The position numbers and the translations under genes were made by a program. Below the pieces are notes generated by a model. That model saw nothing but the letters and a program-made list of their open reading frames with translations. It made no database searches and had not been told where the DNA came from. From Methyloligella solikamskensis (lineage in GTDB: Bacteria; Pseudomonadota; Alphaproteobacteria; Rhizobiales; Methyloligellaceae), in the NCBI RefSeq assembly GCF_042676065.1, contig NZ_JBHTJO010000001.1, positions 558,001 to 622,000 of the forward strand: 64,000 nucleotides of DNA. The letters are read 5' to 3'. Every line of letters starts with the position of its first letter. Positions within the stretch are counted from its first letter, which is position 1. Positions 43,801 through 52,904 of the stretch are shown in pieces.

Positions 43801-45816
43801 CTATTCGGCCGCGGCGGGCTGCTTCTCGGGATCGTCCAGCCCGCGCTCAACCAAGTCGATCATGCCGTTCATGATGTCGTTGAGCTGGAAATCCTTAGGC
43901 GTGTAGATGGCCGAGGCCCCGCACTGCTTGAGCACGTTCTCGTCCGCCTGCGGGATGATGCCGCCGACCACGACGGGGATATTGCCCAGCCCCTCGTTGC
44001 GCAGGCGCTGAACTACGTCGCGAACCAGCGCCACGTGGGAGCCGGACAGGATCGACAATCCCACCACATGGGCGCCGGACTCCTTCACCTGCTCGACGAT
44101 CTGCGCCGGGGTCAGGCGGATGCCGTCATAGACGACCTCCATGCCGCAATCCTTGGCGCGGACGGCGATCTGCTCGGCACCGTTGGAATGGCCGTCGAGG
44201 CCGGGCTTGCCGACCACGAAGGTGAGACGTTCGCCGAGCTTCTCGGAGACCGCATCGACGCGCTTCCTGACCTGCTCCAGGCGGGCCTCGTCCATCTTGT
44301 GGGCGGCGCCCATGCCCGTGGGTGCCCGGTACTCGCCAAAAACCTCGCGCAGGATCTGGCCCCATTCGCCCGTAGTCACGCCGGCTTTGGCGGCGGCGAT
44401 GGAGGGCTCCATGATGTTGCGGCCCTCTTGGGCGGCGGATTTCAGCTCACGCAGGGCGTCCTGAACGGCCTGATCGTCACGTTGCTTGCGCCATTCCTCA
44501 AGGGCGGCGACCTGCTCCATCTCCACATGCTCAGGCACGGTGAAGATGTCGTTCTCGCCGGCGGCGAGCGGCGACTCCTCGGTCTCGGTGTATTTGTTGA
44601 CGCCGACCAGAACCAACTCGCCCGTCTCGATCGCTTCGATGCGCGCGGCGTTGGAAGCGATCAGGCTGTCCTTCATGTAGTCGATGGCCTTCATGGCGCC
44701 GCCCATCTCGTCGATCTTGGCGAGCTCGGCGCGGGCCTCTTCCATGAGCTCGGCGACCTTGGCCTCGATCTCCTCGGAGCCGTCGAAGATGTCGCCGTAT
44801 TCCAGAAGATCGGTCTCGAAGGCGAGGATCTGCTGGAGGCGCAGGGACCATTGCTGATCCCACGGGCGGGGCAGGCCGAGCGCCTCGTTCCAGGCCGGAA
44901 GCTGCACGGCGCGGGCGCGGGCCTTCTTCGACAGCACCACGGCCAGCATGGCGAGCTGGATGCGGTAGACGTTGTTCTCCGGCTGCTGCTCGGTCAGGCC
45001 GAGCGAGTTCACCTGGACGCCGTAGCGGAAGCGGCGGAACTTGGGGTCCTCGACGCCGTAGCGGTTCTTGGTGATGTCGTCCCAAAGCTCGACGAAGGAC
45101 CGCATCTTGCACATCTCGGTGATGAAGCGGACGCCGGCGTTGACGAAGAAGGAGATGCGGCCCACGACCTGGGGCATCTTCTCAGGCGAGATCTCACCGG
45201 AATTCTTCACCTCGTCGAGCACGGCCTGGGCAGTGGCGAGCGCAAAGGCGAGCTCCTGGATCGGCGTCGCGCCGGCCTCCTGCAGGTGGTAGGAGCACAC
45301 GTTCATGGGGTTCCATTTCGGAACCTCCTGAGAGGTGTAGACGATCATGTCCTTGATCATGCGCAAGGACGGATCGGGCGGAAAAACGTAGGTCCCGCGG
45401 GAGAGATACTCCTTCAAAATGTCGTTCTGGGTGGTGCCCTGGAGCTGGTCGCGGGGCACGCCCTGCTCGTCGGCGAGCGCGATATAGAGCGACAGCAGCC
45501 AGGCGGCCGTCGCGTTGATGGTCATGGACGTGTTCATCTCGCCGAGCGGGATGTTGTCCAGCAGCTCGCGCATGTCGCCGAGATGAGAGATGGAGACGCC
45601 GACCTTGCCGACCTCGCCGCGGGCGAGGACATGGTCGGAATCGTAGCCCGTCTGAGTGGGAAGATCGAAGGCGATGGAAAGGCCGGTCTGCCCCTTGGCC
45701 AGGTTCTTCCGATAAAGCTCGTTCGAAGCCTTTGCCGAGGAATGGCCGGCATAGGTGCGGAACATCCACGGCCGGTCCCGCTTGACTTCCTCAACGTTCT
45801 TCTCGCCCGCTCCCAT
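43801..45816 (-). CDS. ecm: Ethylmalonyl-CoA mutase (B12-dependent)
   Basis: Converts (2R)-ethylmalonyl-CoA to methylsuccinyl-CoA in the ethylmalonyl-CoA pathway. 671 residues; the N-terminal catalytic part (RTYAGHSSAKASNELYRKNL, FDLPTQTGYDSDH) and a C-terminal cobalamin domain with the DxHxxG motif in LDGHSNGAEQ. It is shorter than methylmalonyl-CoA mutase and has the single-chain MeaA form. MeaA was the earlier name. Upstream on its strand an extended -10 promoter is visible at 45914-45922. It is transcribed away from ccr. Confidence 0.94.
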   Translation of the reverse strand: MGAGEKNVEEVKRDRPWMFRTYAGHSSAKASNELYRKNLAKGQTGLSIAFDLPTQTGYDSDHVLARGEVGKVGVSISHLGDMRELLDNIPLGEMNTSMTINATAAWLLSLYIALADEQGVPRDQLQGTTQNDILKEYLSRGTYVFPPDPSLRMIKDMIVYTSQEVPKWNPMNVCSYHLQEAGATPIQELAFALATAQAVLDEVKNSGEISPEKMPQVVGRISFFVNAGVRFITEMCKMRSFVELWDDITKNRYGVEDPKFRRFRYGVQVNSLGLTEQQPENNVYRIQLAMLAVVLSKKARARAVQLPAWNEALGLPRPWDQQWSLRLQQILAFETDLLEYGDIFDGSEEIEAKVAELMEEARAELAKIDEMGGAMKAIDYMKDSLIASNAARIEAIETGELVLVGVNKYTETEESPLAAGENDIFTVPEHVEMEQVAALEEWRKQRDDQAVQDALRELKSAAQEGRNIMEPSIAAAKAGVTTGEWGQILREVFGEYRAPTGMGAAHKMDEARLEQVRKRVDAVSEKLGERLTFVVGKPGLDGHSNGAEQIAVRAKDCGMEVVYDGIRLTPAQIVEQVKESGAHVVGLSILSGSHVALVRDVVQRLRNEGLGNIPVVVGGIIPQADENVLKQCGASAIYTPKDFQLNDIMNGMIDLVERGLDDPEKQPAAAE

Positions 45817-45913
45817 CGATCCTCACTCCCGCATCTCAACTGCACATTCGATTGATCCGGCCCCGGCGGCGGAATGCGCGGGGCTAGGCCGTCTTTTCTG
45901 TCATCGGCGCGCC

Positions 45914-45922
45914 ATTATAGCA
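45914..45922 (-). promoter_or_regulatory. Extended -10 promoter element of ecm
   Basis: On the minus strand the sequence TGCTATAAT is a perfect extended -10 box, about 95 bases before the ecm ATG. The -35 region (TTCGGT, 18 bases upstream) is weak, as allowed with an extended -10. Confidence 0.55.
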
Positions 45923-45989
45923 AATAAATCAGGCGCGACCGAACTCCGCGCTCCCGTGAGCCAGGGCATGAAACGCGGCTGAGAGCACG

Positions 45990-46024
45990 AAAAAGGCGGC
46001 GCAAGGATCTTGCACCGCCTTTTT
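45990..46024 (-). terminator. Intrinsic terminator of the acidic protein genes
   Basis: AAAAAGGCGG and CCGCCTTTTT with an inner GCAAG/CTTGC stem: symmetrical, so it can act on both strands. It lies about 28 bases past the stop of the gene at 46053-46436. Confidence 0.85.
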
Positions 46025-46052
46025 AGCGTCTCGTCAGCCTCTGGCTTCGAGG

Positions 46053-46436
46053 CTAGTCCGTGGAGGGGTCGCCAACCTCCTCATTATCCATCGAGCTGTC
46101 TTCTTCCTCGACAGCATCCGGATCGCTCTTCTGCATCATGCCGTCATCGGCAGACGTGTCAGGGGCGACGGTGCCCTCTTCCATCTCGCCATCATCCATG
46201 CGGCCTTCCGGGTTGCTCGTCGTGTGAGCCGGGCTGTCGTCTGTGGCAGTGTCCGGCGCGGCGGCATCAGGCTTCATCTCGCCGTCGCCGGCAGCTTCTT
46301 CAGCCATGGAATCGCTTTCAGCGACCACGATCGTTCCGGTTGCCGTAACGGTGTCGGCGCTGGCGGGGCTTGCAAATGCAAAAGCCGCCGCGGCCAAGGC
46401 AGTGGTCATGAGCCATTTGGTGTTCTCGGTCTTCAT
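46053..46436 (-). CDS. Secreted acidic, Met-rich protein of unknown function
   Basis: 127 residues with a signal peptide (TKWLMTTALAAAAFAFASPASA). The mature part is almost entirely Asp, Glu, Met, Ser, Ala and Pro (for example RMDDGEMEEGTVAPDTSADD), without Cys, and probably unfolded. No EF-hand fits. A second gene of similar composition lies next to it at 46501-46776 on the same strand, the two likely cotranscribed. A role in binding metal ions is possible but unproven. Confidence 0.7.
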   Translation of the reverse strand: MKTENTKWLMTTALAAAAFAFASPASADTVTATGTIVVAESDSMAEEAAGDGEMKPDAAAPDTATDDSPAHTTSNPEGRMDDGEMEEGTVAPDTSADDGMMQKSDPDAVEEEDSSMDNEEVGDPSTD

Positions 46437-46500
46437 CGAGCGTCTCCTTTATTCGTTTTAAGTTTTTTCTGATTGGCGTGCGGGGGCGCGGAGCGACGTG

Positions 46501-46776
46501 CTATTTCGGATCGCTCTCCATGGTCTTGCCGGGCATCTCCGCTTCGCCCATGGCGCCGTCATCGTCACCGGTCTCCAGATCTTCCTGGATAGCCTCGTCT
46601 TCCATGTTTTCGTCGCTGGACATGCTCGGGTCGCTATCCATGGTCTTCGGCGCCGTTGCGTCCTCGGCCACGCGATAGCTGCCGGCCGGCAGATTGTCGT
46701 TCTGGGCGTAGGCGGGAATGGCGATGCCGAAGGTGAGAATGCTGGTGGTGGCCAGTATGGCGATCTTACCGTTCAT
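46501..46776 (-). CDS. Secreted acidic, Met-rich protein of unknown function
   Basis: 91 residues from ATG 46776, AAGGAA about 8 bases before it (the frame is open to 46836 but without a signal). Signal peptide NGKIAILATTSILTFGIAIPAYA; mature part starts QNDNLPAGSYRVAED and is followed by repeated Asp/Ser/Met clusters (TMDSDPSMSSDENMED, TMESDPK at the end). Composition mirrors the adjacent protein, so the two may be diverged copies; residue-level similarity is weak. Confidence 0.7.
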   Translation of the reverse strand: MNGKIAILATTSILTFGIAIPAYAQNDNLPAGSYRVAEDATAPKTMDSDPSMSSDENMEDEAIQEDLETGDDDGAMGEAEMPGKTMESDPK

Positions 46777-47174
46777 TGTGGCGTTCCTTCCGTCTGCGTT
46801 CTGGGTCTTCCCCTGGGGGAGGGGTCGGGGGTGCATCGGGGGATGCAGATGGGATTTGAACGCCCCCCTTATCGGGCCGGTTCCTCGTGCCGGAACACCA
46901 AGTTGTGAGGAGGGTTTATTTGCGGTGCAGAAAGAGGGGGCATTGCAAAGCTCTGGGCATCGGCCAGAGTTTTTGCTAACCCTCCACCCCGGCGTCAGGA
47001 AACCTTCGCCTCTCCTCCGCGGGCGACAAGGTTTTCCGGGCGATCCGTCTGAGGATTTTTCCGCGGGTTTCTGCGCATATCCCGTCCTTCGCTGGAAAGC
47101 TTTTCACAGCGGATGGCGACGGAAATTGCCGCACCGCAATAAAGCGTTTATGTCTTTAGCCGGGGGAGGAATGG
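46777..47174. other. Region upstream of ccr with possible structured RNA
   Basis: About 400 bases without a gene. The right half should hold the ccr promoter. In the left half three hairpins are visible on the + strand: TGCATC-GGGG-GATGCA (46832-46847), GTTCC-N7-GGAAC (46880-46896) and CTCTGG-N7-CCAGAG plus five Ts (46951-46974). TTGCGGTGC (near 46920) recurs inverted near 47130 (GCACCGCAA). Confidence 0.45.
46951..46974 (+). terminator. Orphan intrinsic terminator upstream of ccr
   Basis: CTCTGG-GCATCGG-CCAGAG followed by TTTTT on the + strand. No + strand gene ends nearby, so it would end a small RNA or an attenuated ccr leader. Confidence 0.5.
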
Positions 47175-48473
47175 ATGAGTGAGATGTCGCTAGCCTCAGT
47201 TTCCGGGGAGGAAGCGGAAGTCAAAGATCTCTACGAGATCGGCGAAATCCCTCCGCTCGGACATGTGCCGAAGAATATGTACGCCTGGGCCATCCGCCGC
47301 GACCGGCAGGGACCGCCCAACGAAGCGATGCAGCTCGAGGTGCTTCCGACATGGGAACTCGATTCCCATGATGTGCTCGTCCTCGTGATGGCCGCCGGCG
47401 TGAACTACAACGGCGTGTGGGCCTCGCTCGGCAAGCCGATCTCCATGTTCGACGTCCACAAGAACGATTTCCACGTCGCGGGCTCGGATGCCTCGGGCAT
47501 CGTCTGGGCCGTCGGCTCCAAGGTGAAGCGCTGGAAAGTGGGCGACGAGGTCGTCATCCACTGTAACCAGGACGACGGCGATGACGAGGAATGCAACGGC
47601 GGCGACCCGATGTTCTCGCCGTCTCAGCGGATCTGGGGCTATGAGACGCCGGACGGCTCCTTCGCCCAGTTCTGCCGCGTTCAGGACCGTCAGCTTCTGC
47701 CTCGGCCGAAGCACCTGACCTGGGAAGAGGCCGCCTGCTACACGCTGACGCTCGCCACCTCCTACCGGATGCTGTTCGGCCATCGGCCGCATACGCTGAA
47801 GCCGGGCCACAACGTGCTGGTCTGGGGCGCTTCGGGCGGTCTGGGCTCCATGGCGATCCAGCTTTGCGCGACCGCGGGCGCCAACGCCATCGGCATCGTG
47901 TCCGACGACGACAAGCGCGACTTCGTGATGTCGCTCGGCGCCAAGGGCGTGATCAACCGCAAGGACTTCAATTGCTGGGGCCAGATGCCCAAGGTCGGCA
48001 CGCCGGAATACGACGAGTGGAACAAGGAAGTCCGCAAGTTCGGCAAGGCGATCTGGGAGATCACGGGCAAGGGCGTGAACGTCGATTGCGTGTTCGAGCA
48101 TCCGGGTGAGGCGACCTTCCCGGTCTCCTGCTTCGTGGTGAAGCGCGGCGGCATGGTGGTCTTCTGTGCCGGCACGACGGGCTACAACCTGACCATGGAT
48201 GCCCGCTATGTCTGGATGCATCAGAAGCGCATCCAGGGCTCCCACTTCGCGCATCTTCTGCAGGCCAGCCAGGCCAACCGGCTTATGATCGAGCGCCGCA
48301 TCGATCCCTGCATGTCGGAGGTGTTCCCGTGGGATCAGATCCCGAAGGCCCATATGCGCATGTGGAACAACGAGCATCAGCCCGGCAACATGGCGGTGCT
48401 GGTCAATGCGCCGACCACGGGCCTGCGGTCCTTCGAGGACGTGCTCGAAGCCTCCAAGGAGATGGAGAGCTAG
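47175..48473 (+). CDS. ccr: Crotonyl-CoA carboxylase/reductase
   Basis: Reductive carboxylation of crotonyl-CoA to ethylmalonyl-CoA with NADPH and CO2, the key step of the ethylmalonyl-CoA pathway. 432 residues; ATG 47175 after GGGGGAGGAATGG. MDR-superfamily fold with the NADPH motif VWGASGGLGSMA, and the CCR-type stretches PKNMYAWAIRRDRQGPP, CNGGDPMFSPSQRIWGYETP and HAHLLQ-type (GSHFAHLLQASQANRL). The gene stands alone between acidic protein genes and a GNAT gene. Confidence 0.96.
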   Translation: MSEMSLASVSGEEAEVKDLYEIGEIPPLGHVPKNMYAWAIRRDRQGPPNEAMQLEVLPTWELDSHDVLVLVMAAGVNYNGVWASLGKPISMFDVHKNDFHVAGSDASGIVWAVGSKVKRWKVGDEVVIHCNQDDGDDEECNGGDPMFSPSQRIWGYETPDGSFAQFCRVQDRQLLPRPKHLTWEEAACYTLTLATSYRMLFGHRPHTLKPGHNVLVWGASGGLGSMAIQLCATAGANAIGIVSDDDKRDFVMSLGAKGVINRKDFNCWGQMPKVGTPEYDEWNKEVRKFGKAIWEITGKGVNVDCVFEHPGEATFPVSCFVVKRGGMVVFCAGTTGYNLTMDARYVWMHQKRIQGSHFAHLLQASQANRLMIERRIDPCMSEVFPWDQIPKAHMRMWNNEHQPGNMAVLVNAPTTGLRSFEDVLEASKEMES

Positions 48474-48600
48474 AAGCCTCTCCTTCCTACAAGACGAATT
48501 TTGAGAACGCCGGGCCTTCGGGTGCCGGCGTTTTCTTTTGGTGAGGTTCCCTCAACGCCCTTGCGGTAGTTATTCTCATGCAACCGACGGGAGAGAAGCA

Positions 48601-49440
48601 ATGGGCTATGAGATCCGGACCATGCCGTTTCACGAGGTGGAGACGACCCTCGAATGGGCGGCGCGGGAGGGCTGGAATCCCGGCCTCCACGATGCGGAGT
48701 GCTTCTACTCGATCGATCCGGACGGATTCTTCATGGGCGTGCTGGACGGGAAAGTCATCGCCCGGGCGGCGGTGCTGAACTACGACGAGAATTACGCCTT
48801 CGCCGGGCTTTATATCGTCGATCCCGAGTATCGCGCTCATGGCTACGGGATGCAGCTCGTCGAGGCGATGGTCGGCCATGCGGGGACGCGCAATATCGGT
48901 ATCGATGGGGTCGTCGACATGCAGGAGAAGTACAAGCGGCTCGGCTACCGCTTCGCTCACCGGGATATCCGCTTCTCGCTCCAGAATGACGTGGAGGCGC
49001 CCATCGCGCCGGAGCTGACCCCGGTCGCTGACGTGCCGTTCGAGACCCTGGCGGCCTATGATCGAAAGCATTTCCCCGCACCCCGGGATACGTTCCTGAA
49101 ATGCTGGATCACCCAGTCCAATGCGGTGGGGGTGGCCTTCATGGTGGGCGAGACGATGAAGGGCTATGGCGTGATCCGCCAATGCCAGCAGGGCTACAAG
49201 ATCGGCCCGCTGTTCGCCGATACGCCGGAAATCGCCGAGGCGCTTTATGACGGCCTCTCTAACGTGGCGAAGGGCGAGCCGGTCCTGCTCGACATTCCGG
49301 ACGCCAACGAAGCAGGCATGAAAATGGCCGCCAGGCGAGGCATGGTGCAGGTCTTCGAGTGCGCCCGGATGTATTTGAAGGGTGATCCGGGTCTGCCATT
49401 GGACCGTATCTTCGGGCTCACGAGCCTTGAGGCCGGCTAA
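48601..49440 (+). CDS. GNAT-family N-acetyltransferase
   Basis: 279 residues from ATG 48601 after GGGAGAGAAGC. The N-terminal GNAT fold has the acetyl-CoA motif VDPEYRAHGYGMQLVEAM; the second half resembles the extra domain of YitH-type acetyltransferases (PLFADTPEIAEALYDGL, LDIPDANEAGMKMAARRGM). Substrate unknown. Its end overlaps the open frame, but not the true start, of the following dehydrogenase gene. Confidence 0.88.
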   Translation: MGYEIRTMPFHEVETTLEWAAREGWNPGLHDAECFYSIDPDGFFMGVLDGKVIARAAVLNYDENYAFAGLYIVDPEYRAHGYGMQLVEAMVGHAGTRNIGIDGVVDMQEKYKRLGYRFAHRDIRFSLQNDVEAPIAPELTPVADVPFETLAAYDRKHFPAPRDTFLKCWITQSNAVGVAFMVGETMKGYGVIRQCQQGYKIGPLFADTPEIAEALYDGLSNVAKGEPVLLDIPDANEAGMKMAARRGMVQVFECARMYLKGDPGLPLDRIFGLTSLEAG

Positions 49441-49585
49441 TACCGCTTGTCTGGCGGATATGCCGGAAATACCGCCTCATTTGACGATTTGTCCCGTTCC
49501 AGCGTATGGGACTTGGTTCACTTCGGCCGCGCCAGAGGGTATGTCTCTCCCGGCCGCACGTATTGCGCTGTTGGGAGGAGAATTG

Positions 49586-51268
49586 GTGAGCACCGCCGAG
49601 ACCATGGAAACCGCTGAAGCTGAGCAACTGCCCGATCTTATCGCCAAGCTGAAAGGCGCCTCCGAGGCCGCCGTCGCGCTGTGCGAGAAAGCCACGAAAT
49701 CTCTGGCTGCGAGCCTTGCGCCGAACGGCAAGGTGGATGGCGCCGCGCTGGTGGCCGAAGAGCATGCCGCCCACGGGCTCGCCTGGGTAACGACCTATGC
49801 GGAAGCCATCCGCGAGGCTGCCAAGTATGCCGAGCGCCTGGACGGCGAAGGCCGCTTTGGCGAGATGGAAGCCCTGCTGACCCAGGTCGGCGTCGCGGAA
49901 TATCTGGCCCAGCTCGCCGGCGGCGTGGTGATGAGCCAGAACGAGATGATCCGGCTGGAAGAGCTGGGCCTCGACGACGACGACCGCCACGAATTCCTGA
50001 CCGACGACGTGAAGGCCGTGATGGCCGGAAACAATCCGGCCGTGCGGGCGCGGATTGCCCAGATGCTCGACGACGGCCAGGGCAATGTGACTTTCGGCGA
50101 TACCGGCCTCGACGAGACCTCGGAAGCCATGCGCGAGGAGATGTATCGCTTCTCCCAGGCCGAGGTCGTGCCCCATGCCCATGAGTGGCATCTGAAGGAC
50201 GATTACATCCCCATGGAGCTGATCTCGGCCATGGCCGAGATGGGCGTGTTCGGCCTGACGCTCCCGGAGGAGTATGGCGGGCTGGGCCTCGGCAAGGAGG
50301 TGATGTGCGTCGTCTCCGAAGAGCTGTCCCGTGGCTATATCGGCGTCGGCTCGCTCGGCACGCGCTCGGAGATCGCCGCCGAGCTGATCCTCAATGGCGG
50401 CACGGAAGAGCAGAAGCAGGAATGGCTGCCGAAGATCGCCACCGGCGAGATCCTGCCGACGGCCGTGTTCACCGAGCCGAATACGGGCTCCGACCTCGCC
50501 TCGCTCACCACCCGGGCGAAGAAGGACGGCGAAAATTATCTGGTGACCGGTCAGAAGACCTGGATCACCCACGCGGCCCGCGCCGATCTGATGACCATCC
50601 TGGCGCGCACCGATCCGGAGCAGAAGGGCTATCGCGGCCTTTCCATGCTGATCGCGGAGAAGCCGCGCGGCGATGACGACAAGCCCTTCCCGGCCGACGG
50701 CATGTCCGGCGGCGAGATCGAGGTGCTCGGTTATCGCGGCATGAAGGAGTTCGACATCTCCTTCGACGATTTCAAAGTGCCGGCCCAAAACCTGCTCGGC
50801 ACCGAGGAGGGGCAGGGCTTCAAGCAGCTCATGCAGACCTTCGAGGCGGCCCGGATCCAGACCGCGGCCCGCGCCATCGGCGTGGCCCAGTCGGCGCTCG
50901 ATCTCGGCATTCGCTACGGCGCGGAGCGCGTCCAGTTCGGCAAGCCGATCATCAAGTTCCCGCGTGTCGCCGACAAGCTGGTGATGATGGCGGCCGAGAT
51001 CCTCATGGCGCGGCAGCTGACTTACTACTCCGCCCGCCAGAAGGATGCGGACAAGCGCTGCGATCTGGAAGCCGGCATGGCCAAGCTGCTGGCGGCGCGT
51101 GTCGCTTGGGCGGCCGCCGACAACGCGCTGCAGATCCACGGCGGTAACGGCTTCGCGCTAGAATATGCGATCAGCCGCGTGCTTTGCGATGCGCGTATCC
51201 TGTCGATCTTCGAAGGGGCTGCGGAAATCCAGGCGCACGTGATCGCCCGGCGGCTGCTGGAGGCGTAG
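49586..51268 (+). CDS. mcd: (2S)-Methylsuccinyl-CoA dehydrogenase
   Basis: Oxidises methylsuccinyl-CoA to mesaconyl-CoA in the ethylmalonyl-CoA pathway with FAD and passes electrons to ETF. The GTG at 49586 with GGGAGGAG 5 bases before is chosen over the longer frame from 49382. 560 residues with an N-terminal extension of about 150 residues before the acyl-CoA dehydrogenase domain, the hallmark of Mcd; FTEPNTGSDLASL and QIHGGNGFALEYAISR follow family pattern. Electron acceptor genes etfBA lie 3 kb downstream. Confidence 0.92.
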   Translation: MSTAETMETAEAEQLPDLIAKLKGASEAAVALCEKATKSLAASLAPNGKVDGAALVAEEHAAHGLAWVTTYAEAIREAAKYAERLDGEGRFGEMEALLTQVGVAEYLAQLAGGVVMSQNEMIRLEELGLDDDDRHEFLTDDVKAVMAGNNPAVRARIAQMLDDGQGNVTFGDTGLDETSEAMREEMYRFSQAEVVPHAHEWHLKDDYIPMELISAMAEMGVFGLTLPEEYGGLGLGKEVMCVVSEELSRGYIGVGSLGTRSEIAAELILNGGTEEQKQEWLPKIATGEILPTAVFTEPNTGSDLASLTTRAKKDGENYLVTGQKTWITHAARADLMTILARTDPEQKGYRGLSMLIAEKPRGDDDKPFPADGMSGGEIEVLGYRGMKEFDISFDDFKVPAQNLLGTEEGQGFKQLMQTFEAARIQTAARAIGVAQSALDLGIRYGAERVQFGKPIIKFPRVADKLVMMAAEILMARQLTYYSARQKDADKRCDLEAGMAKLLAARVAWAAADNALQIHGGNGFALEYAISRVLCDARILSIFEGAAEIQAHVIARRLLEA

Positions 51269-51278
51269 GGCGGCGATT

Positions 51279-51785
51279 ATGGCCCAACCCACCAAGCGAA
51301 TTCAGCCGGACTATCTGAAGATCCTGATGGAGATCCTGATTGCGCTCGCCATCTGCTTCCTGGCGGCGGCGCTGGGCGGCATGTTCACCGAGCCCAATCT
51401 GGATTGGTACGAAGGTCTGCAAAAGCCGAGCTTCAACCCCCCGGACTGGATCTTCGGTCCGGTCTGGACCGTGCTCTACGGGATGATGGCGGGCGCTCTG
51501 TTCTGGATCTGGCGAGTCGACGTGCCGTCGGAAGAGAAGCAGACGGCATATCGCTGGTTCGGCGCTCAGCTTGTCCTCAACGTGCTGTGGTCGGTCGCTT
51601 TCTTCTACATGCACAGCCCGCTGCTCGGCACCCTCGACGCCGTCCTTCTGCTGATCGCGATCTGCGGCACCATCGTCGCGTTCTGGCGCTTGAGCCAGGG
51701 GGCTGCGCTGCTGCTGGTGCCCTACCTCCTGTGGGTGATGTTCGCCACGGCACTGACCTTCTCGCTCTGGCAGCTCAATGGCTAA
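51279..51785 (+). CDS. tspO: TspO/MBR tryptophan-rich sensory protein
   Basis: 168 residues with five membrane segments and the family motifs LQKPSFNPPDWIFGPVWT and VLWSVAFF. TspO proteins bind porphyrins and regulate tetrapyrrole-related genes in alphaproteobacteria. It follows mcd by 10 bases and overlaps the SDR gene by 8 bases. Confidence 0.93.
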   Translation: MAQPTKRIQPDYLKILMEILIALAICFLAAALGGMFTEPNLDWYEGLQKPSFNPPDWIFGPVWTVLYGMMAGALFWIWRVDVPSEEKQTAYRWFGAQLVLNVLWSVAFFYMHSPLLGTLDAVLLLIAICGTIVAFWRLSQGAALLLVPYLLWVMFATALTFSLWQLNG

Positions 51786-52617
51786 TCAGGCGGCCCGCCG
51801 CAGCATCCTGATCACCGGATGCTCCTCCGGCATCGGCCTCGCCTGCGTCCGTGCCCTGCGTGACCGGGGGTGGCGGGTTTTCGCAACGGCGCGGAACGAT
51901 GCCGATCTTGAGCGGCTGAAAGCTCAAGAGAACGTCGAGAGCGTCTATCTGGACTACACCGAGCCGGACTCCATCGCGGCTTGCGCCGATGCGGTGCTCG
52001 AGGCCACGGGCGGGACGCTGGATGCGCTGTTCAACAACGGCGCCTACGGCCAGCCAGGCGCGGTGGAGGATCTCCCGGTCGATGTGCTGAAGGCCCAGTT
52101 CGAGGCGAACGTGTTCGGCTGGCATGATCTGACCAACCGCTTCATCCCGGCCATGCGCCGCCAAGGCCACGGGCGCATCGTCCAGTGCTCATCGGTGCTC
52201 GGCATGGTGGCGGCGCCCTATAGGGGGGCCTATTGCGCCTCCAAATTCGCCCTGGAGGCGCTCGCCGATACCCTGCGGCTGGAGCTTGCCGATACGGGTA
52301 TCCATGTGGTGCTGATCGAGCCGGGGCCCATCCAAAGCCGCTTCGTGGAGCACGCCCTCAAAGCCTATCGGGCGAATATCGATCTTGAGAGCTCGCCTCA
52401 TGCGGAGACCTACCGGGCGCGGATCGCCGCCATGGAACAGGGCGGCACCTCGACCTTCAAGCTCGGACCGGAAGCAGTGGCGGCGAAGCTGATCAAGGCG
52501 GTGGAGAGCCGGCGGCCCAAGCCGCGCTATTTCGTGACGATCCCAACCTATCTGGCCGATCTTTTCAGGCGCGTGTTGCCGACCCGCGCTCTCGACGCCA
52601 TCGCGGCGCGCAATTAG
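51778..52617 (+). CDS. Short-chain dehydrogenase/reductase
   Basis: 279 residues, classical SDR. TGCSSGIG cofactor motif, NNGAYGQPG, catalytic Ser in QCSSVLG and YCASK with Tyr and Lys. It begins within the end of tspO, implying coupling. The substrate is unknown; the family also includes retinol/sterol-like SDRs (the YRANIDLE and FRRVLPT ends fit this broad group). Confidence 0.9.
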   Translation: MANQAARRSILITGCSSGIGLACVRALRDRGWRVFATARNDADLERLKAQENVESVYLDYTEPDSIAACADAVLEATGGTLDALFNNGAYGQPGAVEDLPVDVLKAQFEANVFGWHDLTNRFIPAMRRQGHGRIVQCSSVLGMVAAPYRGAYCASKFALEALADTLRLELADTGIHVVLIEPGPIQSRFVEHALKAYRANIDLESSPHAETYRARIAAMEQGGTSTFKLGPEAVAAKLIKAVESRRPKPRYFVTIPTYLADLFRRVLPTRALDAIAARN

Positions 52618-52660
52618 TCTCTAGATTGCCGGCAACCCGGCCCAATTTCGGAGTGCTCCA

Positions 52661-52852
52661 ATGGAATCCCTTTTCTCGATCCTCGTTCCGTTCGCCCTGG
52701 TGGCCGTCGCCATCGTGCTCATTCTGGGGCTATGGAACATGATGCGCGGCGGGAGCCCGAGCCGCAGCCAGAACCTGATGCGCCTGCGCATCGTGTTTCA
52801 GGCCGTCGCCATCGTCATCATCATGACGGCGATCTATTTCATGAGCAAATAG
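52661..52852 (+). CDS. Small twin-transmembrane protein (HIG1-like)
   Basis: 63 residues with two membrane helices (about 5-25 and 42-61) joined by a loop GGSPSRSQNLMRLRIVFQA, the hypoxia-induced-gene-1-like pattern. In alphaproteobacteria this small gene usually precedes the cobalamin adenosyltransferase gene, as here. HIG1 proteins in mitochondria associate with respiratory complexes; the role here is unproven. Confidence 0.75.
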   Translation: MESLFSILVPFALVAVAIVLILGLWNMMRGGSPSRSQNLMRLRIVFQAVAIVIIMTAIYFMSK

Positions 52853-52904
52853 CGGCTTCGTCCATCGAGAGTGTCGAAGGTATAAAGGGGTCGAAGAGGT
52901 AAGA

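Noticed and set aside
43759..45855. 698-codon plus-strand frame
   Set aside because: Antisense to ecm, low-complexity Leu/Gly/Val/Asp composition without any domain.
46501..46776. EF-hand (lanmodulin-like) loop in the acidic secreted protein
   Set aside because: The Asp/Ser spacing DSDPSMSSDENM does not place an acidic residue at loop position 12.
46840..46890. Partial tRNA (a T-loop-like GATTTGAACG)
   Set aside because: No acceptor or anticodon stem can be formed around it.
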